NCBI GenBank assembly: GCA_938021675.1
Contig: CALIFY010000032.1
Span: 1-64,000 of the forward strand
Origin: an uncultured Acidimicrobiales bacterium
GTDB lineage: Bacteria; Actinomycetota; Acidimicrobiia; Acidimicrobiales; SZUA-35
Direction of reading: 5' to 3'
DNA length: 64,000 bases
Program-made: the position numbers and the translations under genes
In this document: piece after piece, positions 16,776 to 25,467 of the stretch
How the letters are laid out: every line of letters begins with the position of its first letter
How positions within the stretch are numbered: the first letter of the stretch is position 1
The notes under the pieces: generated by a model
What the model was told of the DNA's origin: nothing
Seen by the model: the letters and a program-made list of their open reading frames with translations, nothing else
Database searches by the model: none

Positions 16776-17470
16776 AGTCGGGTCCTTTCGGGGGTTTGGG
16801 AGATATCGAGCACGGTGGCGATGACGTCGTCGAACCGGTCTGCTACGACAATTGGCGATAGGGCAGTCAGGTCGTCGATGAGGCCAACGCCATAGGTGAC
16901 GCCAATACTTCGCATGGGAACGTTGGCGGCCATGGCCAGGTCTGCGACCGCATCGCCTACCATCACCGCCGCGGCCGGTGCGGTGGTGAGTCGGTCCAGC
17001 GCTAGCACCGCCGGGTCTCGAAACGGTTTTGGCCTGCCGGTATCGTCGGAACCGACCACTACGTCGAAGAAGCGGTCTAGGCCGGCAGCTTCGAGAAGAC
17101 TTACGGCGCTTTGGTGGTACTTTGAGGTGACGACCGCCAGCTTCAGCCCCTGGCCGCAAAGGACGGCGAGTCCGTCACGCACGCCATCGAAGACCAGGCG
17201 CGACGCCTCGGGGACGATCCTTGTGCGATATCGGTCGAGGTAGGCGTCGGTGATTCGTGTGGCGTCTTCCGAAGCGGGCGACACGCCTCCGAGTTCGGCG
17301 GCTATATCGGCTAAGGGAAGTCCGATGAGGTTCCGAGCCTGGGTCGCGTCGACGGTGCGGCCAACGGTGGCTCGGACCGCGTCGACGAGTTCCGTTGCGA
17401 TCGCCCCTGGGGTGTCGACCAGTGTGCCGTCCAAATCGAACAGCACCGTTTCGACCGGCTCGGCGGTCAT
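16772..17470 (-). CDS. HAD phosphatase, IndB/MinC-phosphatase-like
   Basis: This 232-residue HAD hydrolase of the PGP/beta-PGM type has motif I LFDLDGTLVDT (nucleophile Asp), motif II VVTSKYH, motif III GRPKPFRDP and motif IV MVGDAVADL. The cap region is alpha-helical. Ind/min clusters include a HAD phosphatase thought to dephosphorylate nucleoside monophosphates. In the minimycin cluster I recall it as the N-terminal domain of a larger MinC, whereas here it stands alone. It overlaps the glycosidase gene by 4 bases upstream and the uracil phosphoribosyltransferase start downstream. Confidence 0.85.
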   Translation of the reverse strand: MTAEPVETVLFDLDGTLVDTPGAIATELVDAVRATVGRTVDATQARNLIGLPLADIAAELGGVSPASEDATRITDAYLDRYRTRIVPEASRLVFDGVRDGLAVLCGQGLKLAVVTSKYHQSAVSLLEAAGLDRFFDVVVGSDDTGRPKPFRDPAVLALDRLTTAPAAAVMVGDAVADLAMAANVPMRSIGVTYGVGLIDDLTALSPIVVADRFDDVIATVLDISQTPERTRL

Positions 17471-18438
17471 CGAGCTACTTCCGCTTGGCCGATGGGCCGG
17501 CTGATCAGCGCATTGGCGATCGGTGCTGCGGCCGTGGCTGTACTAGCCAGCACCGCGGCATTGGCCGCCGCGGTGCGGCCTTTCGTCGCCTCGTTGATGG
17601 CTGTCATGATGTGTTTGGTCACGGCGGCTCCGGTTATCTGAGCGTCCGCAGCCGAGCCGACCGCCGCATCTATGGCGGTACTGATGGTTGTCGAATCGAT
17701 GGCGTCCGCTTCGGGGATCGGGTGGGCGACCACCACCGAGCCAAGCCATCCGGTCGCCCATTGCGCACGGGCGGCCGCGGCGATTTTGGACGGGTCGTCG
17801 ATTCGTATCGAGCATTTGACCCCGCTGCTCGGAAAGTAGAAGGCGGGGAAGTCGAGGCATCGGTAACCGAGCACCGGCACGCCGTGGGTTTCGAGGAATT
17901 CGATGGTTTTCGGAAGGTCGAGAATCGGCTTTGCCCCGGCACACACCAATACGGTTTGGCTCCGTGTGAGTTGAAGTAGATCGGCCGAGACGTCCAGCGT
18001 TTCGGTTGCACCACGATGTACTCCGCCGAGCCCTGCTGAGGCCACAACCTCGATCCCCGCTAGCTCGGCAATGGCGAGCGTGGCGGCGATGCTGGTGGCC
18101 CCACTGGCTCGTCGAGCTACACAGTGGCCGAGATCACGAGCGCTTACCTTTTCGATCGTCGTGTCGCTGGCCAGTCGGTCGATCTCAGGTTCGGTAAGAC
18201 CGACGACGATTTCTCCATCCAAGACAGCGATGGTCGCTGGCACGGCACGTTCGGCTCGGATGCCGGCCTCCACCTTTCGTGCGGTGTCGTAGTTCAGCGG
18301 CTTTGGTAGGCCATGGGAGACCACGTTGGATTCCAAGCCGACGATCGCCGTGCCCGACGCGAGGGCGTCGGTGACCTCATCGGAGCTTCGAATGCGAAGC
18401 CGGGAATCTGGCAGGTTGGCGCCGCGTATCTGTTTCAC
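17467..18438 (-). CDS. pseudouridine-5'-phosphate glycosidase, IndA-like
   Basis: This 323-residue PsuG-family enzyme is expected to act reversibly on pseudouridine 5'-phosphate, linking or splitting the C-glycosidic bond between uracil and ribose 5-phosphate. Family features are VGLESNVVSHGLPKP, RDLGHCVAR, GATSIAATLAIA, ASAGLGGVHRGA and VLGYRCLDFPAFYF. The GTG start at 18438 follows AAGGAG at good spacing. In C-nucleoside pathways such enzymes couple ribose phosphate to the heterocycle. It is the first gene of the minus-strand operon and diverges from the MarR/PecS-like regulator. Confidence 0.85.
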   Translation of the reverse strand: MKQIRGANLPDSRLRIRSSDEVTDALASGTAIVGLESNVVSHGLPKPLNYDTARKVEAGIRAERAVPATIAVLDGEIVVGLTEPEIDRLASDTTIEKVSARDLGHCVARRASGATSIAATLAIAELAGIEVVASAGLGGVHRGATETLDVSADLLQLTRSQTVLVCAGAKPILDLPKTIEFLETHGVPVLGYRCLDFPAFYFPSSGVKCSIRIDDPSKIAAAARAQWATGWLGSVVVAHPIPEADAIDSTTISTAIDAAVGSAADAQITGAAVTKHIMTAINEATKGRTAAANAAVLASTATAAAPIANALISRPIGQAEVAR

Positions 18439-18565
18439 AGCAGATTCTCCTTAGGAGGAATCGAGTAGTTTCGGTGAGCGTCAAATATATGAACGTTGAA
18501 CTGTTGAACGTAACCCTAGGTAACCATACCCTCAGTGTCAAATAGTTTGATGTTAAGATGTTTCG
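18439..18565. promoter_or_regulatory. divergent promoter with PecS/MarR-type operator boxes
   Basis: This AT-rich 127-base gap separates the glycosidase operon and the PecS-like regulator. An inverted repeat TCAAA-TAG-TTTGA lies at 18538-18550, 15 bases before the regulator ATG. The octamer GTCAAATA occurs twice, at 18480-18487 (about 40 bases upstream of the operon start) and 18537-18544. A direct repeat containing TTGAAC lies between them (18496-18511). One box near each start fits autoregulation plus operon repression by a MarR dimer. Binding is inferred. Confidence 0.55.
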
Positions 18566-19060
18566 ATGACAGAAGATGCCGTAGACCGACTCCTCGCTCA
18601 GTGGAACCGAGAGCACCCCGAACTTGACGTCAGCCCGATGGGCATCGTGGGGCGGATGAGCCGCGCATGTGCAATCCTCGAGCGGAGTATCACCGAGGTC
18701 CTCGGGAACCACGGCCTCTTGCCCGGTGAGTTTGATCTCCTAGCAACGCTTCGCCGGTCGGGCGAGCCGTATCAACTCACCGTTGGCGAACTGCTGAACA
18801 GCGTCATGGTTACCTCTGGCGCGGTTACCAACCGCCTCAATCGACTCGTCGACAAGGGGTTGGTCACCAGGGAAACCGATCCAAACCATCGCCGGAGCGT
18901 TATCGTCGGACTCACCGACAAAGGCTTCGACCTGGTCGAGACCGCGCTACCAGACCATCTTGAGAACGAGCGCCAGCACCTCGACAGCTTGACCGAACGA
19001 CAACAACAACAGCTCGCCGATCTGCTCCGGCGGCTTCTTGTCGGTCTCGATTCCCGCTGA
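18566..19060 (+). CDS. PecS-like MarR-family regulator
   Basis: This 164-residue winged-helix protein has the PecS-type extra N-terminal helix (DAVDRLLAQWNREHPELDVS), then LPGEFDLLATLRRSGEPYQLT, the recognition helix region VTSGAVTNRLNRLVDKGLV, and the wing RETDPNHRRSVIVGLT. PecS represses indigoidine genes and the divergent pecM in Dickeya, and PecS homologues respond to urate or xanthine in several bacteria. Here it diverges from the glycosidase-phosphatase-UPRT-exporter-NRPS operon, so it is the obvious cluster regulator. The exact ligand is not deducible. Confidence 0.85.
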   Translation: MTEDAVDRLLAQWNREHPELDVSPMGIVGRMSRACAILERSITEVLGNHGLLPGEFDLLATLRRSGEPYQLTVGELLNSVMVTSGAVTNRLNRLVDKGLVTRETDPNHRRSVIVGLTDKGFDLVETALPDHLENERQHLDSLTERQQQQLADLLRRLLVGLDSR

Positions 19061-19078
19061 ACAGGTTCGGCCGTTGTT

Positions 19079-19687
19079 TCAGTCGACCCGAACGCTCGGA
19101 CCCAATACATACGCGCCGAGTATCGAGCCGACGAGCCCACCGGTTGACGACAACAGAAGGTCTCCCACGGTGTCGGTGTACGTGAGGGCGAGCCCATTTG
19201 GTCCGCCAAACCCGTCGGTGGACACCAGCCACTCGAAGATCTCCCACCAGATTATGGCCAGCCCACCGAAGCCGTATCCGATGAAGATCGCCTCATTCCT
19301 GGTGTGGACATTTCGGAATCGAAAGGCATGGAAAGCCGAAACGAGAAGTACCCAGTTCACGATGTGCAGCACATCATCGGTCGCATTGAAGGCCTCGTAG
19401 AACCCGGCGACGTTGGCGACGGTGTCGAGGAGGAACGGAGCGGCGAGAAGCGCATCGGCGGTATGGGCTAGCGGGGTCCAACCGCGTTTGATTGCGATCA
19501 CCGGAACGAACACCGCCGATCCGATGAACATCGGGGCCCGAAACTCCATCCCCTTGCCTTGAGCCCCTTCGGGTTGGACGACGATCGCCACCGCAAATGC
19601 GGTGACGAGCCCGACCTTGATCGCGACGTTGGCATACAACACCCAGCGGGTCCGGTCCAAGGTCAACACGCGAGTGGGAGAGTTCAT
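19079..19687 (-). CDS. multi-pass membrane protein (DUF2238/VanZ-like C-terminus)
   Basis: The 202-residue protein has about six hydrophobic segments. The motif WWEIFEWLVS is followed by TYTDTVGDLLLSSTGG and a final helix, a pattern seen in DUF2238/YjdF-type and other membrane proteins. ATG 19687 is preferred because the upstream extension has no conserved content. It converges with the PecS-like gene across 18 bases, so it is probably outside the cluster. The function is unknown. Confidence 0.65.
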   Translation of the reverse strand: MNSPTRVLTLDRTRWVLYANVAIKVGLVTAFAVAIVVQPEGAQGKGMEFRAPMFIGSAVFVPVIAIKRGWTPLAHTADALLAAPFLLDTVANVAGFYEAFNATDDVLHIVNWVLLVSAFHAFRFRNVHTRNEAIFIGYGFGGLAIIWWEIFEWLVSTDGFGGPNGLALTYTDTVGDLLLSSTGGLVGSILGAYVLGPSVRVD

Positions 19688-19786
19688 GGACGCCGAAGGT
19701 AGCCCACGAGTCGCCTTCGATGTGCCCAATCCGAATGGAAATGGAACCGTTGGCCCGTCCTATTTGCGATTGGCCGGTGGTAAGCC

Positions 19787-20625
19787 CTAGTCGAGACCGA
19801 CCGAGTGTTCACTCCCGAGGTATGCAGCGATGACATCGGGGTCGGCTTGAACCTCGGTTGGAGAGCCGAGAGCGATCGGTGAACCAAAATCGACGACGAG
19901 GACACGATCGGCGATGTCCATCACCAGGCCCATATCGTGCTCGACCAGGATCATGGCGATACCGAGCTCGCTTTGAATATCGAGGATGAACCGGGCCATG
20001 TCTTCTGTCTCTTCCAGGTTCATCCCGGCCACCGGCTCATCGAGCAACAGGAGCTGGGGGTCCATGGCCAACGCCCGCCCGAGCTCGACCCGTTTCTGGA
20101 AGCCATAGGGGAGAAGGGCCACCGGATGACGCCGCCACTGTTCAATCTCAAGGAAATCGATGATGTCCTCTACCTTGCGGCGGTTCTCCACTTCTTCGGT
20201 CCGTGCGCCCCATGGTCCCCAATAGGCCGCGCCGGCCAGCCAGCCCTTCGACATCCGAATGTGGCGACCGGTCAAGAGGTTGTCGATCACCGTCATCTGC
20301 GGGAAGAGCTCGATGTTTTGGAACGTCCTGGCGATTCCGCGATGGGCGATCCGGTCTGGTCGCTGGCCCATGATGCTCTCACCGTGCCACCGGATGTCGC
20401 CCTCTTGGGGTTGATAGACCTGGCTGATGGCGTTGAAGATCGACGTCTTGCCCGCACCGTTCGGGCCGATGATGGCGAACAACTCGCGGGGGGCGACGTC
20501 GAAACTTACGTTGTTCACCGCGGTCACGCCACCGAACCGCAGGGTGATGTTGTCCACTTCCAGAAGTCGGTCGTTTACCGCTGGGCCCTGGCTCTCCGGG
20601 CTGGCCGCCTCTTGCCCCGATTCGG

Positions 20626-20638
<13 letters not shown>
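19787..20638 (-). CDS. branched-chain amino acid-type ABC transporter ATPase (LivG-like)
   Basis: This 283-residue ATPase has Walker A (IGPNGAGKTS), Q-loop region TFQNIELFPQ, an ABC signature-equivalent LLPYGFQKRVELGRAL, Walker B LLLLDEPVAGMN and the switch His (LVEHDMGLVM). The long insertion around the Q-loop region and the DxxxxVLVVDFG end are typical of LivG. The ATG lies within the end of the LivF-like gene (13-base overlap). It is the last gene of a Liv-type importer operon. In the signature position LSGGQ is replaced by LPYGFQ, which is common in LivG. Confidence 0.9.
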
Positions 20639-21423
<785 letters not shown>

Positions 21424-21533
21424 GGGGCTTACTCCTTCTGTTGGCGAGCGGTGACCGGTCGGACCGAAGTTGCTCGGTCCGACCGGCCGCAATGAATTAG
21501 CTTCGAGGCATTACCTCCGAGTGGTGTTGCCCA

Positions 21534-22973
21534 TCACTCGGCTACGAAGCAAGCGCTAGAAAATTCGTGATTGGCGGCCGTTTCGGAAACGAACGGGCCG
21601 TCGATCAAGCTGAAGCCCGTCCCGGCACCTTCGTCGGACACCGTGCCTTCGGGGGTGAGGAGCGAGGAATCGATGTCGTAGACGTAGCTTTCACGCACCA
21701 CGAAGTCGTTCCAGTCGCCAGCCCAGGTTTGATTGGGGGCCAAACCCTTTAGGTCGACGCTGACTTCGTTGGCTGCGGCCAACACGCCAGCTCGGGTGAG
21801 GTCTCCGTTTTCTACCGCTTGTTCCAAGATGGTCTGGACGATAATTCCGTTGATCCAACCAATGAGGTAGACGTCGGACACCGGAGCGTCTGGGCGACGT
21901 TCCCGCATGGCCTCGACAACCTCGGTCATGCCCGGGGTGTCATCGGTGTTCCACAACGCGGTGTACGTCGAGTGGGTATAGAACTGGTCGAGGGCGGGGC
22001 CCAGATCGGATGCCAGAAGCTGGAAGTTGTATGTCGGTGAATTTCCGCTCCACTGCCCTTGGAAACCCTGCTGGATTGCGCCACCCATGATCTCTGCCAG
22101 AGTCCCTGGGTTGACGGTTGCCCACACAACGTCGGCGTCGGAGTTCACGATCTCGGTGATGACCGGGGTCTGGTCCGACCCGGGCACTACGGCACCTTCG
22201 CCGTCGAATACGACATTGAGACCAAGGGCCTCGGCTGCCAACTTGGCGCCTTGGGCGCCATCCTGACCGTACTCGCCAGGGAACGAGATGATGGCGACGT
22301 TCGTGCCATGGGTTTCCGACATGTGGGTCATGCCGTTCATGGACTCAAGGCAGTAGTTGGTCTGAACCTCGAAGACGTTTTTGCCGATCGCTTCGTCTCC
22401 CCAACCGGAGTACCAGGACAACGGAAGCGCTGCCAGGTCGTCCTCGACGAGGAGGTCTGAGGTGGCCGCGGTGTGAGGCGATCCGGTCGACTGGCCGATC
22501 ATGACGACGCCCTCGGCACCTTCACCGGAGAGAATTTCGTGGTTCTCCAAGTGTTTCGGAACGTCGTACGCGTTGTCGAGAATGACGGGTTCGACCATAC
22601 GGCCGCCGATGCCGCCGGCCTCGTTGACCCCTTCCCAGTACACCTCGGTGGCCTCGATGATTTGAAGAACCAACGGGGCGAAGAGACCTGAAAGGTCGGC
22701 GTTGTAGCCGATTCGGATCACTTCGTCGTCAACGCCGATATCGGTGGCGATGTCGCCTGCAGCCCCGGCATCGTCACCGCCTTCGCCCTCATCGGTGGTG
22801 TCTTCATCATCCGTCGCGTCGCCATCTTCGGACTCATCGTCGGCTGACTCGTCGGTGGACTCAGCGGCATCTTCTCCTCCGGCCGCAGTGTCGTCTCCAT
22901 CGTCGCTGCCGCCGCATGATGCAGCAATTAACACAAGGGCCACGAGCATGGCCCACCATTTCGTTCTTTTCAT
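21534..22973 (-). CDS. ABC transporter substrate-binding lipoprotein (LivK-like)
   Basis: The 479-residue protein starts with a lipoprotein leader (lipobox LIAASC) and a very acidic Asp/Glu/Ser linker of about 60 residues. A type I periplasmic-binding domain follows (IRIGYNADLSGLFAPLV, then GGIGGRMVEPVILDN, GTNVAIISFPGEYGQDG). It would be tethered outside the membrane and feed the LivH/LivM pair. The ligand could be amino acids, amides, urea or, given the acyl-CoA synthetase in the operon, a carboxylic acid. The ligand is not decidable here. Confidence 0.85.
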   Translation of the reverse strand: MKRTKWWAMLVALVLIAASCGGSDDGDDTAAGGEDAAESTDESADDESEDGDATDDEDTTDEGEGGDDAGAAGDIATDIGVDDEVIRIGYNADLSGLFAPLVLQIIEATEVYWEGVNEAGGIGGRMVEPVILDNAYDVPKHLENHEILSGEGAEGVVMIGQSTGSPHTAATSDLLVEDDLAALPLSWYSGWGDEAIGKNVFEVQTNYCLESMNGMTHMSETHGTNVAIISFPGEYGQDGAQGAKLAAEALGLNVVFDGEGAVVPGSDQTPVITEIVNSDADVVWATVNPGTLAEIMGGAIQQGFQGQWSGNSPTYNFQLLASDLGPALDQFYTHSTYTALWNTDDTPGMTEVVEAMRERRPDAPVSDVYLIGWINGIIVQTILEQAVENGDLTRAGVLAAANEVSVDLKGLAPNQTWAGDWNDFVVRESYVYDIDSSLLTPEGTVSDEGAGTGFSLIDGPFVSETAANHEFSSACFVAE

Positions 22974-23024
22974 GGTTCTCTCCTCTTGGTGTTGCTAGGG
23001 CGTTCTGGGTGGTTGTTTTCGCTG

Positions 23025-24284
23025 TTAGTAGCTGAACGGCCACCGTTGGAAATAGCTCTTGATATTCAGCCAGATACCGTAGAGCCCAAGTGGTTCGAAG
23101 ATGAGGAACACGATGATCAGCACCCCGTAGAGCGCCACGTTCCAATCGAACACGTTCAATGGCCAACCCGGTGATTGCGTTCCTGTTGATACCGGTCCGA
23201 AGTCGCCGGGACCCTCGGTCAACACGGTGTCGGCAAGGATGCCGAAGATCCCTTCGGACTCGGTTTGTCGGTCGAGCCAACGGGTCGCTTGCTCGATGAG
23301 TAGCGGGCCGAGTACGACGAAGATCGTGCCGAAGATGGTTCCGGTGATTGAGCCGAGGCCGCCGATCAACAGGATGGCTACGAACTCGACCGACAAGAAC
23401 AGATCCCACTCAGATGCCGGAAGTTTGCCAACGAGCGATGCAAACAACGCGCCGCCGACGCCAGCGAAGAACGACGAGATGGCAAACGCGATCACTTTGT
23501 ACCGGAACTCTGCGATCCCCATCACCTCGGCTGCGATATCGCGATCACGGATCGCCTGGAGTGCTCGACCGGTTCGACTTCGGACGATGTTTTTGGCCAA
23601 CAGCACCATGACGAGCATGATGGCCAGCAGCACCAGGTAGCTCTTCTGGTTGGTTGCGGCGTCGAACCACAGCCATTGGCCGTCGTCTGACACCGACACC
23701 AACGGGTTTTCCTCTTTCCAGAGCCGAATGTCGAGTGTTGGAAAGTCTCGACCGAGCCCAGGGTCGCCGGCGAAACGTCGACCCCAGTCGGTGTTGCCGA
23801 GATGGATGCCGATGAACACGAGTCCGAGGGTCACGATGGCCAGATAGAGGCCGCGAAGTCGTACCGCGATGGGAGCGATCAACATCCCGACCAGGGCAGC
23901 CCCAACACCGGCGCCGGGGAGCCAGATCCAAATGGGAAGACCGTGGCCATAGACGGTGGCCGTGGCATCGCCGCCGAGGAACGCTGCGCTGTAGGCGCCT
24001 ACACCCATAAAAAACCCGTGACCCAACGAAACCTGACCAGCCACCCCAGCCAGAATGTTGAGGCCAATAGCGGCTATGACGAAGACCAACACCGTCGATA
24101 CCGGCCGCAACCAATCGCTGTCTCCGAGGAAGCGGATGAATGGCAACTGATTGATTACCGGTAGGTCGAATGGCATCAGAACCAGAACCGTCAGCCCGAC
24201 CGCCATCGCAACCCGTTGGGTCGTCGACGACAAGATCTTGGCCTCACTGGCATAGGAGGTAAACATGTGAGGGCGTCGGTACAT
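23025..24284 (-). CDS. ABC transporter permease (LivM-like)
   Basis: This 419-residue integral membrane protein has the LivM signature GLNILAGVAGQVSLGHGFFMGVGAY and the EAA-like loop RTGRALQAIRDRDIAAEVMGI that contacts the ATPases. It is longer than usual, mainly because of a 45-residue extracytoplasmic loop after GRDFPTLDIRLW and a long loop before the last helix. A TTAGGAG ribosome site lies ahead of ATG 24284. It lies between the LivH-like and substrate-binding genes. Confidence 0.9.
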   Translation of the reverse strand: MYRRPHMFTSYASEAKILSSTTQRVAMAVGLTVLVLMPFDLPVINQLPFIRFLGDSDWLRPVSTVLVFVIAAIGLNILAGVAGQVSLGHGFFMGVGAYSAAFLGGDATATVYGHGLPIWIWLPGAGVGAALVGMLIAPIAVRLRGLYLAIVTLGLVFIGIHLGNTDWGRRFAGDPGLGRDFPTLDIRLWKEENPLVSVSDDGQWLWFDAATNQKSYLVLLAIMLVMVLLAKNIVRSRTGRALQAIRDRDIAAEVMGIAEFRYKVIAFAISSFFAGVGGALFASLVGKLPASEWDLFLSVEFVAILLIGGLGSITGTIFGTIFVVLGPLLIEQATRWLDRQTESEGIFGILADTVLTEGPGDFGPVSTGTQSPGWPLNVFDWNVALYGVLIIVFLIFEPLGLYGIWLNIKSYFQRWPFSY

Positions 24285-24369
24285 GGAGGTCTCCTAACGC
24301 ACTCGAGAAATATGGGTCACGGTTTTTGGCACTCTCTCTCCCTGGGGTGTCTTCATCTTTGCCTTACCC

Positions 24370-25467
24370 TCAGACCCGGCGAACCTCCGGCGTTCCGAAG
24401 ATTCCGTATGGGCGGACGAGGAGGCCGATGATCATCACGACGTACGGGACGATTAGCGGGTATCCGGCGCCGAGTTGGCCTGAGAACTGCGACAGATACT
24501 GACCGGCCGAAATTTCGGCTAAGCCGATGATTAGCCCGCCAACCAGCGCCCCCTGGACTGAGTCCAGCCCGCCGAGGATGACAGCGGGAAGCGTTCTGAA
24601 CGCAATGAATTGAGTCTCGATTTGTACCGCACCGGTTTGGGCGATCGGCGGCTGGGTCGCGTAAATCCCGCCAATCGTGGCCAGCACGGCCCCGGCAGCC
24701 CATGCGATGGCAAATACGAGCCCCACGTTGATTCCGTTCGCCATCGCTGCCTCTTGATCGAAGGCCACCGCTCGCATCGCTACCCCCATCCGGCTGCGAT
24801 AGAAGAGAAAAACGGCGACGAAGGCCACCGCTGCGGTGATGACCGCAGCCACGTACGACCAGGCGACGAATGCGCCGCCGGTCGTTATTCCGTTGTCGCC
24901 GACAGTGCCGCCAAGCGTGAAACCGCCGGTACCCCACGGGATACCCAGCGGCCGCAACTGCACGCGGACCGAATCGTTGGCGAACGTCCTGAGGAACGCT
25001 TCCATGCCCAAGGTGATGATGGCAACCGAGAAGAGCGGTTGGCCAATCATTGGCCTGATGACAATTCGCTCGATGACAAGGCCGAGGAGAGCGGCGAAGA
25101 CCAAGGCGACGAGAACGCTCAGGCCCCAACCGAACCAGCTAGGGCCGATTCCGATCAACGGATTCTGGATTGTCGTGAACGGGATGTGCTCGTCAACGGC
25201 CAGGAACGAGAGGAACAACGCGCCGACCATCGCCAAGCCGCCTTGGGCGAAGTTGACCACTTGGGTCGCCTTAAAGATCAAAACGAAACCGAGAGCCACA
25301 ATGGCGTACACGGCGCCGAGGCCGAGCGCCTTTGCCAAGGTCTGGACCAAGACGGTCGTCTCGAAGATGGCTCGATTGATCAGGAAGAGCACTACGGCTG
25401 CGATGAATACGGTGAGGGCCGACGAGCCGATCGAGGTAAACGGGTTGAATCCTTTGATTCGGTCCAT
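24370..25467 (-). CDS. ABC transporter permease (LivH-like)
   Basis: This 365-residue permease has the LivH signature GLGAVYAIVALGFVLIFKATQVVNFAQGG and the cytoplasmic coupling loop SRMGVAMRAVAFDQEAAMANGI. About eight or nine membrane segments are visible. An extra N-terminal hydrophobic segment (SSALTVFIAAVVLFLINRAI) precedes the conserved part. Its ATG overlaps the acyl-CoA synthetase stop (TGATG), so the ligase and transporter are co-translated. Confidence 0.9.
   Translation of the reverse strand: MDRIKGFNPFTSIGSSALTVFIAAVVLFLINRAIFETTVLVQTLAKALGLGAVYAIVALGFVLIFKATQVVNFAQGGLAMVGALFLSFLAVDEHIPFTTIQNPLIGIGPSWFGWGLSVLVALVFAALLGLVIERIVIRPMIGQPLFSVAIITLGMEAFLRTFANDSVRVQLRPLGIPWGTGGFTLGGTVGDNGITTGGAFVAWSYVAAVITAAVAFVAVFLFYRSRMGVAMRAVAFDQEAAMANGINVGLVFAIAWAAGAVLATIGGIYATQPPIAQTGAVQIETQFIAFRTLPAVILGGLDSVQGALVGGLIIGLAEISAGQYLSQFSGQLGAGYPLIVPYVVMIIGLLVRPYGIFGTPEVRRV

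Noticed and set aside
19079-19687. Membrane protein as a second cluster exporter
   Set aside because: It lies beyond the divergent regulator, converges with it and has a DUF2238/VanZ-like pattern instead of a transporter fold.
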